DNA of 64,000 nucleotides from Lineus longissimus. Its lineage: Eukaryota > Nemertea > Pilidiophora > Heteronemertea > Lineidae. This document shows, one piece after another, positions 23,857 through 35,850 of this stretch. The stretch's first letter is position 1. Each line of letters begins with the position of its first letter. The position numbers and the translations under genes are program-made. The stretch is from the NCBI RefSeq assembly GCF_910592395.1, contig NC_088310.1, positions 25,065,491-25,129,490 on the forward strand. Reading direction: 5' to 3'. The notes under the pieces are model-generated. The model made no database searches. It was given only the letters and a program-made list of their open reading frames with translations, and was not told the DNA's origin.

Positions 23857-26800
23857 ATGGCGTCCTCTCTAGGCCTTATTCTGGTTGTAGCCGTTTCCGT
23901 AAGTACTAGACCATTTTGCTTCGTATACACAGGAATCTATCTCAATATTTCATTTTCTTTCCCTGTGAACAACAAAAAAATCGTTATTTTCAGTGTTTTT
24001 TCCTTCACAATTACAAGAGGCTATCTCTTTTGAGTTTTTCTTTTCGATCCATGTGACATAAAAACCAATCCCTCTGACTTTGAGTCGTCTTTCCTAATCC
24101 TGAACGCCGAAAGAGATCCATCTCGATTGAGGTTGGTTTTCTTCCCTCGTCTCGACATCTCTATTTACGAATTTTCCGTTCACGTCCCGACTAAAATAGT
24201 CAATCCTAATATGAGTCGTCTTCCCTAAATGTCCCATCGAACGAAATTCAGCTCAATGTTAGTCTTTTTGTGTAAAATCGAACGAAATCCAGCTCAATAT
24301 GAGTATACCTTACCTGTTACGCAAAAAGTCAACCATCTCAGTTGTAGACCATGTTTTCCCTGTCCCGTCGAAAGCAATACATTATTATAAGTCATCTCAG
24401 TTTGAGTCTTCTCATCTCCGTTTACGTCGAAAATAGACCTTTCGTTCATCCCAATTTGAGCCTTCCAGACGTCGAAAGTAATCTAATTCTGAGTCTTTAT
24501 CTGTCACACCGAATGTGAGCCATAATATAATTATAGAGTCAAGTCTTATATAATAACCCATACCCTGTCACGTCGAAAGAAAACTAAAAAGTTAAAATTT
24601 CGATCTCAATTTGAGTATTTTCTGTCCCTGTCACGCCAGAAGTAATCTATCTCAATATACATGTATGTATAGACACCGTTAAAGTCTTTTTTCATCCCAT
24701 TTATTATAATCAAGCTGGGCGAGACATCGTCATTTTACGGTGATGCATAGACTAATTTCAATGTCGACTAATTTCAGAGTTGACAAAAAGGCCAATTTAT
24801 GTGATCATTACATGAATGATGTTTTCAAGCGTAAAATAGACTCATCATGATTGATATGATAGGGTAAATCCGCAGTAATTTTTAAATTCAATTTGGAATA
24901 ATCAGCGGAAAACGATTGAACAAATTGCCATAAATTACTAACTGATTAGACGGTGAAATTAATGATCCCGTAAATCTTGTTTCCGGGATAAATGTTTGGA
25001 TTGGTGTGGGAAATAAAGATTTATTTGGCTGTTATCGTCGGTAAATTCAGATAGCAAAGTAGGATCAGCATTTTTTATTGCGTTTGTCCTCGACCAAGTT
25101 TACTTTATCATTGCTTCCAAAATTGGAGGACAATTACAAGCATCTTTGACCTCATTGTGGCATACCGCGACAAATTTTCATGTCAATACATGACATGAGC
25201 TAGACCTATTACATGATCTATAGCTCTATTTAATGTCCTGGCATGACAGTGCAACTATAAGTCGAGAATTATCAAATGATGACCAAAGAATAAACCTTAG
25301 TGATCAATGAACATATGTACTCCAATTTAGATGTTATTCTCTCTCATTCAAACAGCAGTATAGATATAGACTCATTTACTCCGTGTCGCACATTGCTAAT
25401 TTACAAGAGACAAGTGGGTTAAATTGTCCGCAGTGGATGACAATCATACCCGAAACCGCCTTCCGCGGCAGATCCACATATACATGTTCCCATCAAGTAC
25501 CCGTCAATAAAAAGGCGCTCTCATTTTATCTCAAAACGTCGCAACAGGATTCGAACCTCTCCATAATTGATGGGAAAACGGCGGGGAACGGATCAACCGT
25601 ATAAGCGCAAGATCCGTGATACAGAGTACAGGAAGTCGCCTCTTAAACCAATTTATCGGCACATATTTTTGGTGCAAATTATGAGTATCAGATAAAAATG
25701 TGTTTACGGGTGTCATTCGGACATTGAGCATTGATCTATGATATTTACGCCTCTTTATTTATTTGCCATGAGTCATCTAGTACTGGTTGTTATCATCTTG
25801 ATGAGCAATGGTAATTATCATTACTATCTCTCATTACTGTGGTAGATTTAGCCAATTGAGACTTAACAGAGGTAATTTTGGATAATTAGGCCCCGGCTGG
25901 CTTTTTTATGGCGGTTGTTCGTTGTTTTTTTTGCTTTTGAATTGGGATCCACGAGTCATTTTTGAAACAATTTCGTATTTGTTCAGATTTTTTTCCGACT
26001 ATTACACAGACAGACAGACTGACACTGTCTAAAAACGAAACAAGGTGCAGTAAAGCTGTTTCAGTCACATCGACACAATTTTTATGTGGAGCGATAAAAA
26101 TCATAGATTGCAATTTATTTATTTTTTTAATGTATCAGTCATTAGATTCACGGTTTCATTTTGGGACCACTTCGCCGCCATTACAATGCTAGTCACATGA
26201 TGTCACCGATGCGAAATTATCCACCTTAATGTCCAATCTTCAATCAGACAGAAATTACTTGAAAATAACATAGACAATCACGTTTATCTGTAATTTGAAG
26301 TTTTACTGAATTATTGATTCCTTTTTGCCAATAATACTAATCTCGCTCGTTTCAGATACATACGGCATGGGCAGGTAATTAGAATTATGATTATATTGAG
26401 TTCGTTCTCTTTTAAAATGTCCTTTCTTTTAACATTCCCGCCGGCGTTTTCCGTTGCATTTTTTCCCTTACGTGTACATGTATTTGTAAGTCTTAGATCA
26501 ATCAACTAAGAAAAGTTTACCAGCACAAGCGTTGTTGTATTATGATAGTCTAATTATTACCGAAGACAAATTTTAAAAGGTTAACACATGGAACACGAGA
26601 AAACACCTAAAAAGCAGCAAAGTTTCTGACCAGAATCTGGACAGAAATTTCGTCTCAGGTGTCAGGTTTTTTTAATTAATGTATTGCAGAGCGGGATTGC
26701 TACTCAAAGAAGGCGGACATCGTCTTCATCATGGATGAATCGTCCAGCATCTACCCGCAGCCTTTCAATGATCAGAAATTGTTCATCAGTAAACTAATCG

Positions 26801-29800
26801 ACCACTTCGACATCGGACCTGAAGGCACCAGGGTTGGGCTGCTCAGCTTCGCATCGACACCAAGGGTAACAAACTTTCTCTTTGCAGCGTCTATTGTCAT
26901 GATTTTAAACATCGGAATCGGTCAGGGATTTCCCAAAGCAGAATATAGTGAGATGACCACTCGTATTAACCAATCAGAAATGCCGAATTCTGCATAACCG
27001 CTGCTGTTATTAGATATGGGCCAATAAGAACAATCAGAAGGTGTTGTTTTGGGGACGAAACTTCATTTTTGCTTTAAGCCTTTTATTTTTCACTAATTTA
27101 ACTATGTCACACATCTCCTTTATCTGGAGAGAGGAAAATTAGACTATGTTCTCATCGCTACTGCTGTTTTACTTTATTTCCATGGCGAGTATCGGCGGTG
27201 TGCGTCAATCCTAAATTCTCCTCGGTATTTTCTTTCTGGTCAGTCATCGTAATCTTTGCATTTGTAGCCAGTATTTGATCCTAAGACATTTAAAGACAAA
27301 GAAAGCATGGAGAAGACCGTCATGGCCATCAGACAAAAAGGAGGCAACACCTACACTTGGGATGTGCTTGACATGGCTAGGCAAAGAAGTTTCACCACGC
27401 GGGCTGGAAGTAGGATGGGTGATTCGAGCGTCCCTAAGATAGGTAAGTGACAGAGAGTAACTGCTTTCCCTCGGGCACAGGCATTACATGGTAAGAATGG
27501 CAATTTAAAGGGAGACGACAGGCAGGCCCCAGGTGGGTCAGATACACCGAGTTACACGATGTTACTGATACCTCTGACCCTCTGACGATTTCAGATTGCA
27601 TCGGCACTTTGCTTGAATGAAACATATTTTTATCACTCACTTTGTCACACTGGACACAGTTTTCTAACTGTGCATGGCGACCAGCAATTGAAACCCTACT
27701 TCCTGAATTGTCCACCTCTAATATGTCGAACAGTCTCAAGTGAGGCTGCAGAGGTGTGATTTGTCGTAATCGTTAAGCAGACACCCATTTTATTGATGAG
27801 TTCCAAATCTGATTTAAAAACAATATTAATATTGAAATTAATGTCAATCCTATTCAATGTTGACGTCTGCCCGGCTAGCTCAGTCGGTAGAGCATGGGAC
27901 TCTTAATCCCAGGGTCGTGGGTTCGAGCCCCACGTTGGGCGATCATATATTTTATAGTTACAGGAGGGTGCATGTAATTAAAGGGTTAACTAAAGGTACC
28001 ACCATTTTTGACTGTAACTTATATCAAGCAATTAGAACTCTTTTAGAATATTATTCAATATTAAATCTTTTTCAGCCATTGTTATCACTGATGGCAACTC
28101 CCAAGAACCTCTTGAAACCGCGAAAGCAGCACAAGACCTTCGCAATGTCGGTGTCGTCATCTATGCCATTGGAGTGGGCCGCGAAGCAACCATCAGTCAG
28201 AGGGAGTTGATCGCCATTTCAGGCAACAAGAATAACGTGTTCAGAGTGGAGAGCTATGATAAGTTGAAGAACATTGAGAATGATATTTTAGATAAGGCCT
28301 GCGGTAAGTGTTTAAGATAATTATTCAAAGGGATGGTCCTCCGATGTGTATTCTACAAGGTGACCCACCTGTAATTTATATGTAGATACTTACATACCTG
28401 TCGTGCATTCGTATTTTCAAGACCAATGACACTGGATCTCTGTCATTTCTTTTACTTTGAATGTGATTGTTGTCATTTTTGGCTCTTACACATCTATCAT
28501 AAAATTAAACATCGTAACGAATGTGTTTTAAAACTGAACGTACTGAATGAACGGCCCCTCACCAGTGGTGGTTTCTTCAGTGCCAGAGACACCCGCACCT
28601 CCAACGCTTCCACCAGTTACTATCTTTGAGCCCTGCGAGGATAAGAAAGCAGACGTCCTCTTCGTGATGGACACCAGTGAGAATGCCATGGACGAACAGG
28701 TCGAAGGGATGAAGGAGTTCCTTGGGGAATTGGTGTACTCGTTAGATATCGGCGCAGACAAGACCAGGGTTGGCCTCATCACCTACAGCGCTACAGCCAA
28801 TCTTCAGTTCGGTTTTGATACGTACAACAACCACCAAGATATCTATAGCGGGATTAAGGCAGTAAATGCGGACCTTCTTCCTCAAGCGAATCTAATGGAG
28901 GCACTGAAGGTAAAACCAACATCGACAGACAAGCGATGGGAAAAATGTCACGACTATCATTTACCAATACTCATAGAGTCCGATTCAGATATGACATGAT
29001 TATGTACTGGTATGGCGAATGCATCACCATTTTCTTTTTTGGCAAGTGAACCTTAAATAATTCTGGCAGAATTCCCCAATTACTATTGCTGTACTTGTAT
29101 TTAATAGTCCTTAATGATATTTTCCAGATGGCAAATCAACAGAATTTCAACCCCAGCAGGGGTGGAAGGACAAAGATTGCCAAAGCCCTAGTCCTCATCA
29201 CACCAGGGAAATCATCTGACAGCGCCGAATCCATCCGGATGGCAAGAAATCTGATGACTGACAGGGGTGTTAAAATCATTGGCATTGCTCTGACCGGGGC
29301 CAGTAGAAGAGAACTGAGCTCCGTTGCTGGTGCCAGTGATGTCATTGAGGTTGCTGACGTCAGCGGACTTCCGGCTGTTAAGGACCGGGTGGCTGGAAAG
29401 ATTTGTAGATCACGACCACCACCGAATGACTTTGGTAAGAAGTATTAAACTTATATCAGATGCGGTGAAAATGTCTCGGAGTCGTCTTATTCTAGTTGAC
29501 CAGGTACAGTATTCCACCCCGTACTGTAACCAAACCCAAAATGTATATTTGAACGACTTCCACAGAGCCTCCATCAGCAAGTTATAGAACATGCCAACCA
29601 ATTAATTAATGAGGTTGCACACATCAGAAGAATCGTTGCATAGTATCAAAGCAGGAAAAAAAGGCCTTTTCAATTTTTAATGAATCTTTGTGTATCATTC
29701 ATTTACCGTATAATACATTTCTCTTTGCCAGCATGTGGAGAGTTTCGTGGCATCGACATCGCCTTCGTCATGGACACGCAGTCTGCCGGTGGTCACGACA

Positions 29801-30695
29801 TGGTCTTTGCATCCGAATTCATGCAGAAAGCATCAGCGAAGTTCGAGATCGGGCCAGACAAGGTACAGGTGTCTGTGGTCCCAGCCGAATGCAAATCTTT
29901 GCCAGGATTTGTCCTGGATAAATATGCAACGAAAGAAGAATTGATCAAGGGGATGGTGGTAAAACAGGAATACAGCCTTGGGCCGCTCATGACGCAAGTT
30001 ACCTCGACAACTTTTGCAGCTAGCAACGGTGCTCGGTAAGTTATGAAGCTTCTTCCATATAACAATGAAAGCGCTCCGTAAAAATTGCCATTTGGAACGT
30101 ATGTGGAGGAGGTGGCAGAAGAAGAGGGTGGAATGATTTTTATATCAGTTGAGAAGAAGGAATGGGACATGTATAGAGAAGGAGGTTGGGTGGTTTGTAT
30201 GTCGGTTGAGCAGTAGAAAGGGGACATGTACGGAGAAGGAGGTTGGATGGTCTGCATGTCGGTTGAGCAGTAGAAAGGGGACATGTACGGAGAAGGAGGT
30301 TGGGTGGCCTGTATGTCGGTTCAGCAGTAGAAAGGGGACATGTATAAAGAAGGAGGTTGTGTATGTACAACCACAACTACTACTTTACGGAGTAGTTTTA
30401 AATCCTCTAAGTACTATCATTCCACTCCATTTTAGACCAAAGGCGGAAGTAGACCGCGCGATCGTGATAGTTACCGACGGCACACCAGACCAGGCGTCGA
30501 TAAACAAGGCAGCTCAAGCCAAGGCCGATGGAATTGAGGTGTTCGTGGTCGGCGTGGGCAAGAAGGTCAACTCAAGTGTTCTTGCGAGTATGGCGAGTGA
30601 CCCTGCTGCAACTCATGTTTATGGTGTGCCATCCTATCAGGAACTGGTATCCGATCCTAGAATCGTTGACGGAATCACCGCCACCATATGCCAAA
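23857..30695 (+). CDS. Secreted protein with three von Willebrand A domains (matrilin/collagen VI-like)
   Basis: Exons: 23857-23898, 26356-26374 (19-nt microexon), 26690-26865, 27268-27442, 28076-28303, 28581-28909, 29128-29434, 29732-30035, 30436-30695; borders and phases are consistent, giving over 610 residues. Exons 1-3 join to a signal peptide (MASSLGLILVV... HTAWA, cleavage before ERDC). Three vWA domains follow, each starting with a Cys and a buried strand (ADIVFIMD, ADVLFVMD, IDIAFVMD). Domain 1 keeps the metal-site motif DESSS; domain 2 has DTSEN and domain 3 DTQSA, so metal-dependent binding is likely only in domain 1. A Pro/Thr linker separates domains 1 and 2. This suggests an extracellular matrix or adhesive protein. 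The 3' end is uncertain: the last exon ends in phase 1 (CAA A|GTAAGT), and a weak terminal exon candidate is 31042-31079. Confidence 0.87.
24060..24700. repeat. Degenerate intronic tandem repeat (~55-65 bp unit)
   Basis: Within intron 1 of the vWA gene, variants of ATCTCAATTTGAGTCTT followed by a pyrimidine stretch and CACGTCGAAAG recur roughly ten times (for example near 24100, 24190, 24260, 24380, 24440, 24500, 24560-24640). Copies are strongly diverged, so unit length and copy number are estimates by eye. Confidence 0.6.
24701..26355. other. Intron 1 remainder of the vWA gene
   Basis: No exon, RNA gene or clear mobile element seen. A lone B-box-like GGTTCGAATCC on the minus strand near 25545-25555 has no tRNA fold around it. 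Confidence 0.45.
26356..26374 (+). other. 19-nt microexon completing the signal peptide
   Basis: ATACATACGGCATGGGCAG lies between TTTCAG and GTAATT. It links exon 1 (phase 0) to exon 3 (phase 1) and encodes IHTAWA plus one base. The joined sequence places Ala-x-Ala immediately before ERDC, a textbook signal peptidase site; without the microexon the frame would break. This supports it strongly despite its size. Confidence 0.85.
27869..27941 (+). tRNA. tRNA-Lys (anticodon CTT)
   Basis: 73 nt with a complete cloverleaf: the acceptor stem GCCCGGC pairs with GTTGGGC (two G-U pairs), discriminator G. A box TAGCTCAGTCGG, B box GGTTCGAGCCC. Anticodon stem TGGGA/TCCCA encloses loop CTCTTAA, so the anticodon is CTT for lysine. 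No intron. A TTTT lies about 10 bp downstream as a polymerase III terminator. It sits in an intron of the vWA gene (27443-28075) on the same strand; polymerase III would transcribe it independently. Confidence 0.97.
30151..30362. repeat. 57-bp minisatellite, ~3.7 copies, intronic
   Basis: GGACATGTA recurs at 30165, 30222, 30279 and 30336, an exact 57-bp period. Units include AGAAGGAGGTTGG and TATGTCGGTTGAGCAGTAG. It lies in the vWA gene intron 30036-30435. The period is a multiple of three, so long open frames appear on both strands; these are artefacts of the repeat. Confidence 0.93.
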
Positions 30696-31570
30696 GTAAG
30701 TATACGCAAACACGAATGGGTTAACGATTATCGTGGGATCGTGTCTATGATACTGTAATAGTGACTATGAGCCATCTATCCCAGTTCCGGTGAAAGAGTG
30801 AGTATGTGTAGACGTCCTTCAAATGAATTTCTTTGATTGCCTCTAAGTTCGTTTGATGCATCATTCATCATTCATTATCATTCATCACGCAACCTAGTAC
30901 TATTATTAACCTATAGCAGAAGTGTTTATAGAGGCTTCATTAAAGCGGGTCACACAAAGCATTGGTTGTGGTCTTAAAAACTCTACTTGGTATTCAAACC
31001 GGAATCAACAATATGTCATCTGCTTCATTTTAAACTTTTAGGAACGAGAATGAGATTTAATATCGATGTTATCTACTGACAGCAAGTTCATCAGGTTTGG
31101 GCAAAATCCGTTTTAGAGGGTTCTTTTTTTTCTTTGGTCCAGTGCATGTAGATTTGCTGTGTATAATACGGTAAAGGGATTCTATCTTTGGTTCTTTGGC
31201 CTTATTGCCATGGAGTCATGAATATACATATCATCTAAAAATTTGAAATGAGGTGCGGAAGTGCTGGACTCCGTATGATAACAAGCCTATGACATACATG
31301 TAAAGGCGTACTCAGAGTCGGGCTAAGGTGGCCCACTGAGTCACGTCAATAATATGGCCGGCAAATTCAGTTGTTTAACAATCTACAATGTATATAAAGC
31401 TAATTGCTATATTGACGCGTTTGGCACCTAAATACAGCTTTACATAATTGTGCAGGGCTGATGCCTTTCAAAACTGAAAGAAACACTTACATATACATGA
31501 CATAATTTGCATAGTTTAATATACATTGCATCAGGAAAATCCCAGCTACTTCAACATCATTGCTCATCCC
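30696..31570. other. Gene-poor 3' flank of the vWA gene
   Basis: Apart from the weak exon candidate at 31042-31079, no coding or RNA feature is visible. Confidence 0.4.
31042..31079 (+). CDS. Possible terminal exon of the vWA gene
   Basis: After a modest pyrimidine tract and TTTTAG, the sequence continues the phase of the exon ending at 30695 and reaches a TGA after 12 full codons (RTRMRFNIDVIY). It carries no domain, so support is only splice phase and a stop. The real 3' end could lie elsewhere. Confidence 0.25.
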
Positions 31571-31574
31571 GTGT

Positions 31575-31900
31575 GCTTCATGACACTTACGTAGGAGAAA
31601 CTGGGCGTGCCATTCAAGTCCAGGTTTGGTGAGCAAAGGCACCCAAGTTGAGCCGGCACCTCAGATGTAGCGCATCATATCCACAAGGCATATCACAGAC
31701 ATGAAATACGCTAAGGTTCTTGAGTCTATAAGTGGTTCGAGCGAGGGGTACATCCGTGCCCTACAGACCAGCCTGAACAGAGACGGGGTGTTATACTCGG
31801 CTATTCGCTCTGACGGCGTCACTATACTACCGATCAGTGACTGTATTTCAGCTGACAAAGGATCCAGACAGGCTCGGATTTTCACTACTTATGCGGTCAT
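31575..31900 (+). pseudogene. Decayed GIY-YIG endonuclease fragment of a retroelement
   Basis: Reading across frames gives TYVGETGRAIQVQ near 31586, then DVAHHIHKAYHRHE, and SSEGYIRALQTSLNRDG near 31733, separated by stops and frameshifts. This is the signature of the GIY-YIG type endonuclease region of Penelope-like retroelements and related phage-like ORFs. Only this end is left; no reverse transcriptase was seen nearby. Confidence 0.6.
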
Positions 31901-32559
31901 TAAAAGTCTTAAACGACTTTGAGTAACACTGTTGCGTTTCATCAACCTGGCTAGGATGGCTCAGAGTAATTTCCACAGTAATAAGACATCTTTTTTCAGG
32001 TTAAATAATGACTGCCATACCCATCATCCCGGACCAAAATCTGAGCAGACGACATGAAGCAAGCATCTATATATGATCGCGGATTTCTCGAAATCAGGTT
32101 TTGGTCATGATCATCGTACTTCTGTACAATTCGTGCAATAAAAACTTTCTATTTCAAGACATTTATTGTTACTTTAACTATTAGCAATTACATGTCGGAC
32201 GTATAATCTGCTAGAGGACGCCTGTCAGCTCATGTCTTCATGTCTCTATATGAGACTCGATGTATATACCAGTCACAATCAGGATAACGCTGTATCCACA
32301 AGGAAATAGGGAAATACATGTATTGGCATCAGATCAGAACATCGATTTTCTCCAGGGCCTGCAGGAGAGACAGCCAACACCAAAAGGCACATCCTACAAG
32401 GGTGTCCTTTGCCTTTGATGAACAGACGGTGGGACGTTAATCGGTGTCTCCGTCACTGAAACCAAGCTATGTGGTTGCGACAATCTGAGCTTTATCTAAT
32501 GTGACACACGGACAACTCCATTTGCCCCATCAGACAGATTTTTCTATAAAAAAAGGAGG

Positions 32560-34270
32560 AGATTGCGTTATTGTCATCTGGTCAGGCTTGGACGCTGGTT
32601 CATCTTCATTGCTTTTCCTTTGCTATTATTAGCCTGGGAACGTCCCTCCGGGTTGGGTCCCTCAAGCGCCTTTCCTGGCAGGTCTGTCTTATATCTTCGA
32701 GTGAGACCCCGTCAAATTGTACCAGTGTTCACAACGAGTGGACAGTCACGAAAAGGAGAGGAGAACTCTTAATTTGTCTCCACAAGGAGTCTACGCTAAT
32801 GGTGGTGTCCCCATCGATATTCAGAGCCTGGGATTGTCTGTATAAGGGTTGGGTCCTCTCCAGTGCCTCTCAATTCAGGTCTGTTTTCATGCCTCCCATG
32901 CGAGACCCGTAAAATATTTCATCGTCACCACCAGTACACAGTCAAAATTGGGATAGACTCTCCACTTGTTTCCACAAGGAGGGTTCGTCGTTTTTTTGTG
33001 ACTCGCCATATGAGTCCGAACCGTATTGTAGGACTGACGTGATCTTTGAGTAGAAGTTTTGGATCTTGGTGTGAGAAGAATACGATCCCTAGAGTGCCAA
33101 ACCTTTGCCTACATCTGAAATGGTGTCCGTAAACAAAAGCCCATGGTCACAACCAGTGGACAGTCGATCACAATTATGGGAACTCGTCACTTGTCTCCAC
33201 AAGAAGGGTAGGCTAGCCAAGCCATAGCCAAAACAAGAAGACAGTCGCAACCTTAAGACGGTCCAAACCATACATTTGTCTATATACGACTTCCGTATCA
33301 TAAGTTCAGTCGATAGTGCAGAGTGCTGGCCTGAGCTTCAGGATGCCACAACGTGGACTCGTAAAGATGTGACAAATGTCATACGGATTTATATACCGTG
33401 ACCCTATGTTGGATATCTGCTGGGAGGACCATGTTCTTCAGAAATGACTTTTGCCAATGAGACAGTACCGGCCTGGCCCTTCCCACTACAAGTGTATAGC
33501 TGGCACCACTTGACAGTGACGGGAACGGAGATAGTCCGTTCCGGGAGACAGTAACCAACTGGATATTGTGTCTACGTTTGTGTCATTTCGTTTCAATAGC
33601 GTACAAATGTGGTGTCCCTTTCCCTATTTTATCGGCTTGGGAACGTCTCCAAGGGTTGGGCAACGTCCCCTCAAATTCCTCTTCTGGCGGGTCTGTTCTC
33701 CGTGAGCGACGCGTAAATATACATATGGTCGCATCAAGTCGACAGTCACAATTGGGACAACTTTTCACGTCTCCACAATGAACAAGGCTAGGTTTTTTCA
33801 GTACTTGTCACCATTAGAATGATACTGTCTGTCATGTTCAGAGGAGGCACCACAGAGGTGTTGCGGTTTGTTTGAATGTTTGACATCTCGACACACTCCG
33901 GACGCAGTGGCGATGTGATCATTTATTGGGGTCTGTTTAAGACGCAAATGTGCCTGTCGTCACCACCAGTGAAAGACACAATCATGAGAACTCTTCTGTT
34001 GTCTCCACATCTAGTCTTGGTTATTCTGTAATAGACACTCCAGAAGACAGTCCCAACATGAAGACGGCCTCAACAACCATCTATACTACATGTACCTTAG
34101 TGTTATTTTGTGTCCACTCGGTACAGAAGTGCTTGCTTAGCCTGGAGACAGTCTCAACTGTTTGTCACAACATAGAGAAGACACTATGCATTCCACAATA
34201 ACTGATCAGAATTTCCATTCGTCCCCAATGGGTCTTACGAGGACAAAGTCACAACCAGATGGCCAGGACC
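32560..34270. repeat. Ancient degenerate tandem repeat, ~200-230 bp unit
   Basis: A block GTGGACAGTCACAATTGGGA, then ACTYGTCTCCACAAGGAGGG, recurs in diverged form near 32740, 32932, 33157, 33735 and 33968. Other shared pieces are TGGGAACGTCTCC and GGGTTGGGTCC (near 32636, 32850, 33650). Spacing is roughly 200-250 bp, with a gap around 33400-33560 where copies are worn. It looks like an old satellite or an array of exon-like repeats, but all frames are broken. Confidence 0.55.
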
Positions 34271-35850
34271 ATACCATGAGACAAGAATAACTGAAAAAAA
34301 ATACTGTTTATCTACAATATCAACTTTTTGGACTTAAATAAAAGTAGTACTTCAGAGTCATAGTACTCACACTCATCCTATCTGCACTGTTTCTTCAGTA
34401 AGATATGATCATTTCAATTTCAACCACATACATGTAGCACAGATTACACAAAGTTTTCGGCTAATGTACAAATAAACATGTCATGCATGGGTTCTCAACT
34501 CACATAAATATCAATTCTCAGACACCAGCCAATAGCCGTTTCAAATCATCACACTTTAACCCCGTTTTGTACACACAGAGAGATATGATTGATTTGACGG
34601 TTACAAGTCGAAACAAATGCAATCTTATACTTAACTGACCAAACCCCTTCTGGAGGATTTCATAATGACGATCGAAGAACCATCAGAACCAACCCATCCC
34701 CACCCACCTCAGTGACCATGACCATAACCATGACTAGTGCTTTGAGAGTAATGAACTCTTCTGTTATTCATATTTTTAGGCACTAGTCACTCAATTAAAA
34801 GATCACTAATCCACATAAGAATTACAGGTTAGATACGTGTTATGTAAATTGAGAGGAAACATATCACTCAAATACTACAAGAACAATACCCACCACTTGA
34901 CATGCAACTTTCTAGCTTGTGTTTTAAAGTATGTGAATATCTAGATTTGTACCCCATTGTCACAACAAGAAGGCAGAACAGAGGACAAATGGGATTATTG
35001 GTTTTGGTTATGCCTGCCACTGTAGGATAATGTAACATGCATGTTATCATTACTAATTCTCTAGGCCAATCAGCGCTTGCTATTGTGACATGTGACATGC
35101 ACAATGTGACTTCGACAATCAAGAAGAGGATAAAATTGAATCAGCATAAAGACATTTCCATAATCAAATGGCAGGCATGACCAATTGCCTCATTTGTCAT
35201 GCTCGCTGCTATCGTGTGCGACGATGAGGTGTCAATCTAGTGACATGATTATCGTCTACATTGCCACATACTCCATGGAATTCATGCCATATAATACTAT
35301 CTATAACTCAGCAGTCACAACTATTTCAAGTGCCATTATTGCCACAGTGATATCTCTGCAGTCACGCAGATATTTTACAATTACAACGTACCAAAGACAT
35401 TGAACATGAACCACAGGACAGATTTCAGACACTATGAATGGATCTTTCAGGGCCTTTCAATGCACATTGCTCATTACCTCCCTGAATGCTTACAATGTAT
35501 GTATTGAGTGGATCAGGCCATGGCCAAAAATGGTGGCCAGAATGAACAATAACAGCCAATTTGAGGTGATTTAAGCTTTTCTATTGTCATATCCACCAGA
35601 TTTCGCCAATGACTAACATGGGAGTCAGGACTCATCCAATTCAACGTCCGGGGTAACCCTGCATTAAATGTCTCATTCTGATATTCAAACTTTAAATTCT
35701 AACAAACAAAGACCGAGCACATTCTAGCTCCTATTATTCGAGCTCCTATTATCCTTTTCACCATGTCCACTTCTCAGACCTTGAATTCTACAAAAAGACT
35801 CCTCCCTCTCTGAGTATCTGAGTTCTCTCAATACCTCCAGCTCTGTTCCT
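34271..35850. other. Interval before SLC39A9, probably partly its 3' UTR
   Basis: No coding exon on either strand. The right part must hold the 3' UTR of the minus-strand SLC39A9 gene, whose stop is at 35851. I could not fix a polyadenylation signal. Confidence 0.4.

Noticed and set aside
25530-25620. tRNA-like B box GGTTCGAATCC on the minus strand
   Set aside because: No matching A box, acceptor stem or anticodon arm could be drawn; at best a worn SINE trace.
30149-30724. 191-codon plus-strand frame with 19-residue Cys repeats
   Set aside because: The repeats are the 57-bp minisatellite; the real exon is 30436-30695 in the vWA gene, reached by a good splice acceptor.
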